Positions 5,492-7,140 of a stretch of 7,140 nt of DNA are shown in pieces; position 1 is the first letter of the stretch; each line of letters opens with the position of its first letter. The DNA comes from an uncultured Bacteroidia bacterium. Lineage in GTDB: Bacteria > Bacteroidota > Bacteroidia > Bacteroidales > CAJPTX01. Both the position numbers and the translations under genes were made by a program. The DNA lies in NCBI GenBank assembly GCA_938040915.1, contig CALHZE010000349.1:1-7140 (forward strand), read 5' to 3'. A model generated the notes under the pieces. It ran no database searches, was not told the DNA's origin, and worked only from the letters and a program-made list of their open reading frames with translations.

Positions 5492-7140
5492 ATGAAGACA
5501 TTTTCCGTCCGAGCTCGCTTAAACCTGATCTTCGGGATTATCATAGCGCTCATTTTGTGCTTCGGGCTCTTTATCGTTACTAAAAACATCCAGCAGCGCG
5601 GTTATGTCCGCAATATCTACCTTGCCGACGTGGCTAGCTACAAGATAAGCGAGGCAACGCGGCACGTGGCGACTTACCTCGAATGGGGGCGCGACGAAGA
5701 TCTTAACGAGTTTGTCTCGCTTCTCGACCAAACGCAAGCCAAGCTCGAGGAGTCTATTGAGACTTGCCGCTCGATTGGCGATACGCAAGGGCTCGAGGTC
5801 GTGGAAAAGATTCACAAAGCGCTGGTCGATTCCTATTCCCTGAGGGAGCAGCTCCCCAAACACATGGAAAAGGAAGCGAACACTGAAGCCAACGTCCTCG
5901 CCGCCTTTAACCGGATGTTGGCAGCAGTTGACAAAGAGCCCCTCATCCCCTCGCGACTCCTATCTGGTGTGGCTACTGCGACCGACTATTATCAGCGCTA
6001 TCAAGCCGACAACGACATTAAGGAGCTAGAAAAAGCCTACAGTCTGTATGCAGAGTTGGGCGACATGCCTAGCACGCCCGCCATACAGCAGAACCTCAAG
6101 GCACTCGCAGAGAGCGAACGCGAGCTTCGAGACCTTGCCGTGGAGCTCGTGGTCCTCAAACAAGAGGTGGCTAAGAAGAGCGCTGAGATTTGCGCCGCCC
6201 TCAATCGTGTCTCCGAATACTTCGTCTCGGTCTATAGAGAACGCTATGACCAAGTGATGTTTTCTATCATCCTTGTGCTAGTGCTATTTATCCTCTTTGC
6301 GATAGTCTCTTCGCAATACACCGCGCGCACCATCACCACCGCGCTTCGCCAAGGAGTCGCACAAATGGAGCTTAATGCCTCGGGCAATTTCGCCTCTCGG
6401 ATGTCTGCCGACTTCCTTAAGCGAAAGGATGAGTTCGGGGTTTTGGCGCGCTCAATAGACACGATGACTGAAAAGGTGCGCGAAGCTATCGTCGAGGTCA
6501 AGATGGGCTCGCGCAGTGTGGCAGAAGCCAGCACCCGCCTAAGCGAAATATCGCAAAAGATCTCTCAGGGCACAAGCACCCAAGCAGCCAGTGCCGAGCA
6601 GGTGAGTAGCGCCATGGAGCAAATGGCCGCTAACATCGACCAGAATGCCGAGAACGCGACGCAAACCCAAGCCATCGCGCAAGCCATGGAAAAGAACCTC
6701 TTGCAAGTCAACGAGATGTCGCAACTCTCTCTCAACTCGGTGCTCTCCATTACTGACAAGATCGGCATCATTACCGAGATAGCCAACCAAACGAATATCC
6801 TCGCCCTCAATGCAGCGGTAGAGGCGGCGCGTGCCGGCGAACACGGGCGAGGTTTCTCTGTCGTGGCAGCTGAGATCCGGAAACTGGCAGAGCGCAGTCG
6901 TGATGCGGCAAATGAGATTAGTCAGTTCTCACAACACTCCCTCGCCGATACGCGTAGCGCGGCTGAGGGTCTCAACGCCGTCCTCCCCGATGTCAAGCGA
7001 ACCGCCTCGCTGGTGAGTGAGATCGCCAGTGCGAGCCAAGAGCAACGCACGGGGGTTGATCAGATCAACGCTGCACTCCAGCAGCTCTCTAGCGTCGTGC
7101 AGGAAAATGCCTCCTCAAGCGAACTGATGGCATCTAATGC
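5492..7140 (+). CDS. Methyl-accepting chemotaxis protein, 3' end cut by the window (receptor 2)
   Basis: The reading frame is open from ATG 5492 to the window edge, giving 549 full codons plus a partial alanine codon. If it matches receptor 1 (569 residues), about 19 residues are missing. Parts: N-terminus MKTFSVRARLNLIFG, TM1 at about 12-31, helical periplasmic region about 32-254, TM2 about 255-275, HAMP about 276-330 with KDEFG, then the signalling domain with QTNILALNAAVEAARAGE at 433-450. It aligns to receptor 1 with no gap. Of the 46 residues at 425-470 I count 43 identical, whereas the periplasmic part is strongly diverged, as expected for receptors with different ligands but shared signalling partners. 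The first methylation pair, E369-Q370, is kept. The second reads E544-L545 with N549, so it does not fit the consensus. The start is chosen by exact match to receptor 1. No Shine-Dalgarno is seen; the stretch before ATG is A-rich and then CCTCTCC. Confidence 0.96.
   Translation, partial: MKTFSVRARLNLIFGIIIALILCFGLFIVTKNIQQRGYVRNIYLADVASYKISEATRHVATYLEWGRDEDLNEFVSLLDQTQAKLEESIETCRSIGDTQGLEVVEKIHKALVDSYSLREQLPKHMEKEANTEANVLAAFNRMLAAVDKEPLIPSRLLSGVATATDYYQRYQADNDIKELEKAYSLYAELGDMPSTPAIQQNLKALAESERELRDLAVELVVLKQEVAKKSAEICAALNRVSEYFVSVYRERYDQVMFSIILVLVLFILFAIVSSQYTARTITTALRQGVAQMELNASGNFASRMSADFLKRKDEFGVLARSIDTMTEKVREAIVEVKMGSRSVAEASTRLSEISQKISQGTSTQAASAEQVSSAMEQMAANIDQNAENATQTQAIAQAMEKNLLQVNEMSQLSLNSVLSITDKIGIITEIANQTNILALNAAVEAARAGEHGRGFSVVAAEIRKLAERSRDAANEISQFSQHSLADTRSAAEGLNAVLPDVKRTASLVSEIASASQEQRTGVDQINAALQQLSSVVQENASSSELMASN

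Noticed and set aside
5160..5501. Minus-strand open frame of 113 codons across the DUF4301/receptor 2 intergenic region, with hydrophobic stretches
   Set aside because: It contains the DUF4301 promoter, overlaps the receptor 2 start, has no ribosome binding site and resembles no family I know. Hydrophobic translations are common from AT-rich non-coding DNA.

Overview
The window looks like chromosomal DNA of a Bacteroidota, most likely a Bacteroidales member in or near Porphyromonadaceae, of balanced base composition. Three things point there: a DUF4301 family gene, which I know mainly from this phylum; promoter-like boxes matching the Bacteroidota -7 consensus TAnnTTTG upstream of purE and the DUF4301 gene; and starts that mostly lack a Shine-Dalgarno sequence. 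The genus is a guess. No tRNA, rRNA, CRISPR array, insertion sequence or integrase is visible.

Layout from left to right: a hairpin-rich stretch (1-159) that closes a complete leftward chemoreceptor gene (160-1869); a 350-bp intergenic region; purE (2220-2744) read rightward, followed by a short palindromic repeat and a good intrinsic terminator; rsmA/ksgA (2896-3726) read rightward; a leftward DUF4301 gene (3647-5146) whose 3' end overlaps rsmA tail-to-tail by 80 bp; a 345-bp intergenic region; and a second, rightward chemoreceptor gene (5492 to the window edge) that is cut off near its 3' end.

The two chemoreceptors are clear paralogues. They align without any gap through residue 550: almost the same N-terminal membrane anchor, a diverged all-helical periplasmic sensor of about 220 residues, and a strongly conserved HAMP and signalling region. 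They point outward on either side of three genes unrelated to chemotaxis: purine synthesis, rRNA dimethylation and a gene of unknown function. I see no metabolic or regulatory logic tying those three to the receptors, and no cheA, cheW, cheB or cheR is in the window.

The points most worth a second look are the receptor pair, including an altered methylation site in the second one; motifs in the DUF4301 protein that resemble UDP-sugar pyrophosphorylases in kind and order; the 80-bp overlap of rsmA and DUF4301; a 13-bp perfect inverted repeat inside rsmA; and two copies of a short palindromic repeat at the 3' sides of genes. I did not find an obviously new multi-gene system.
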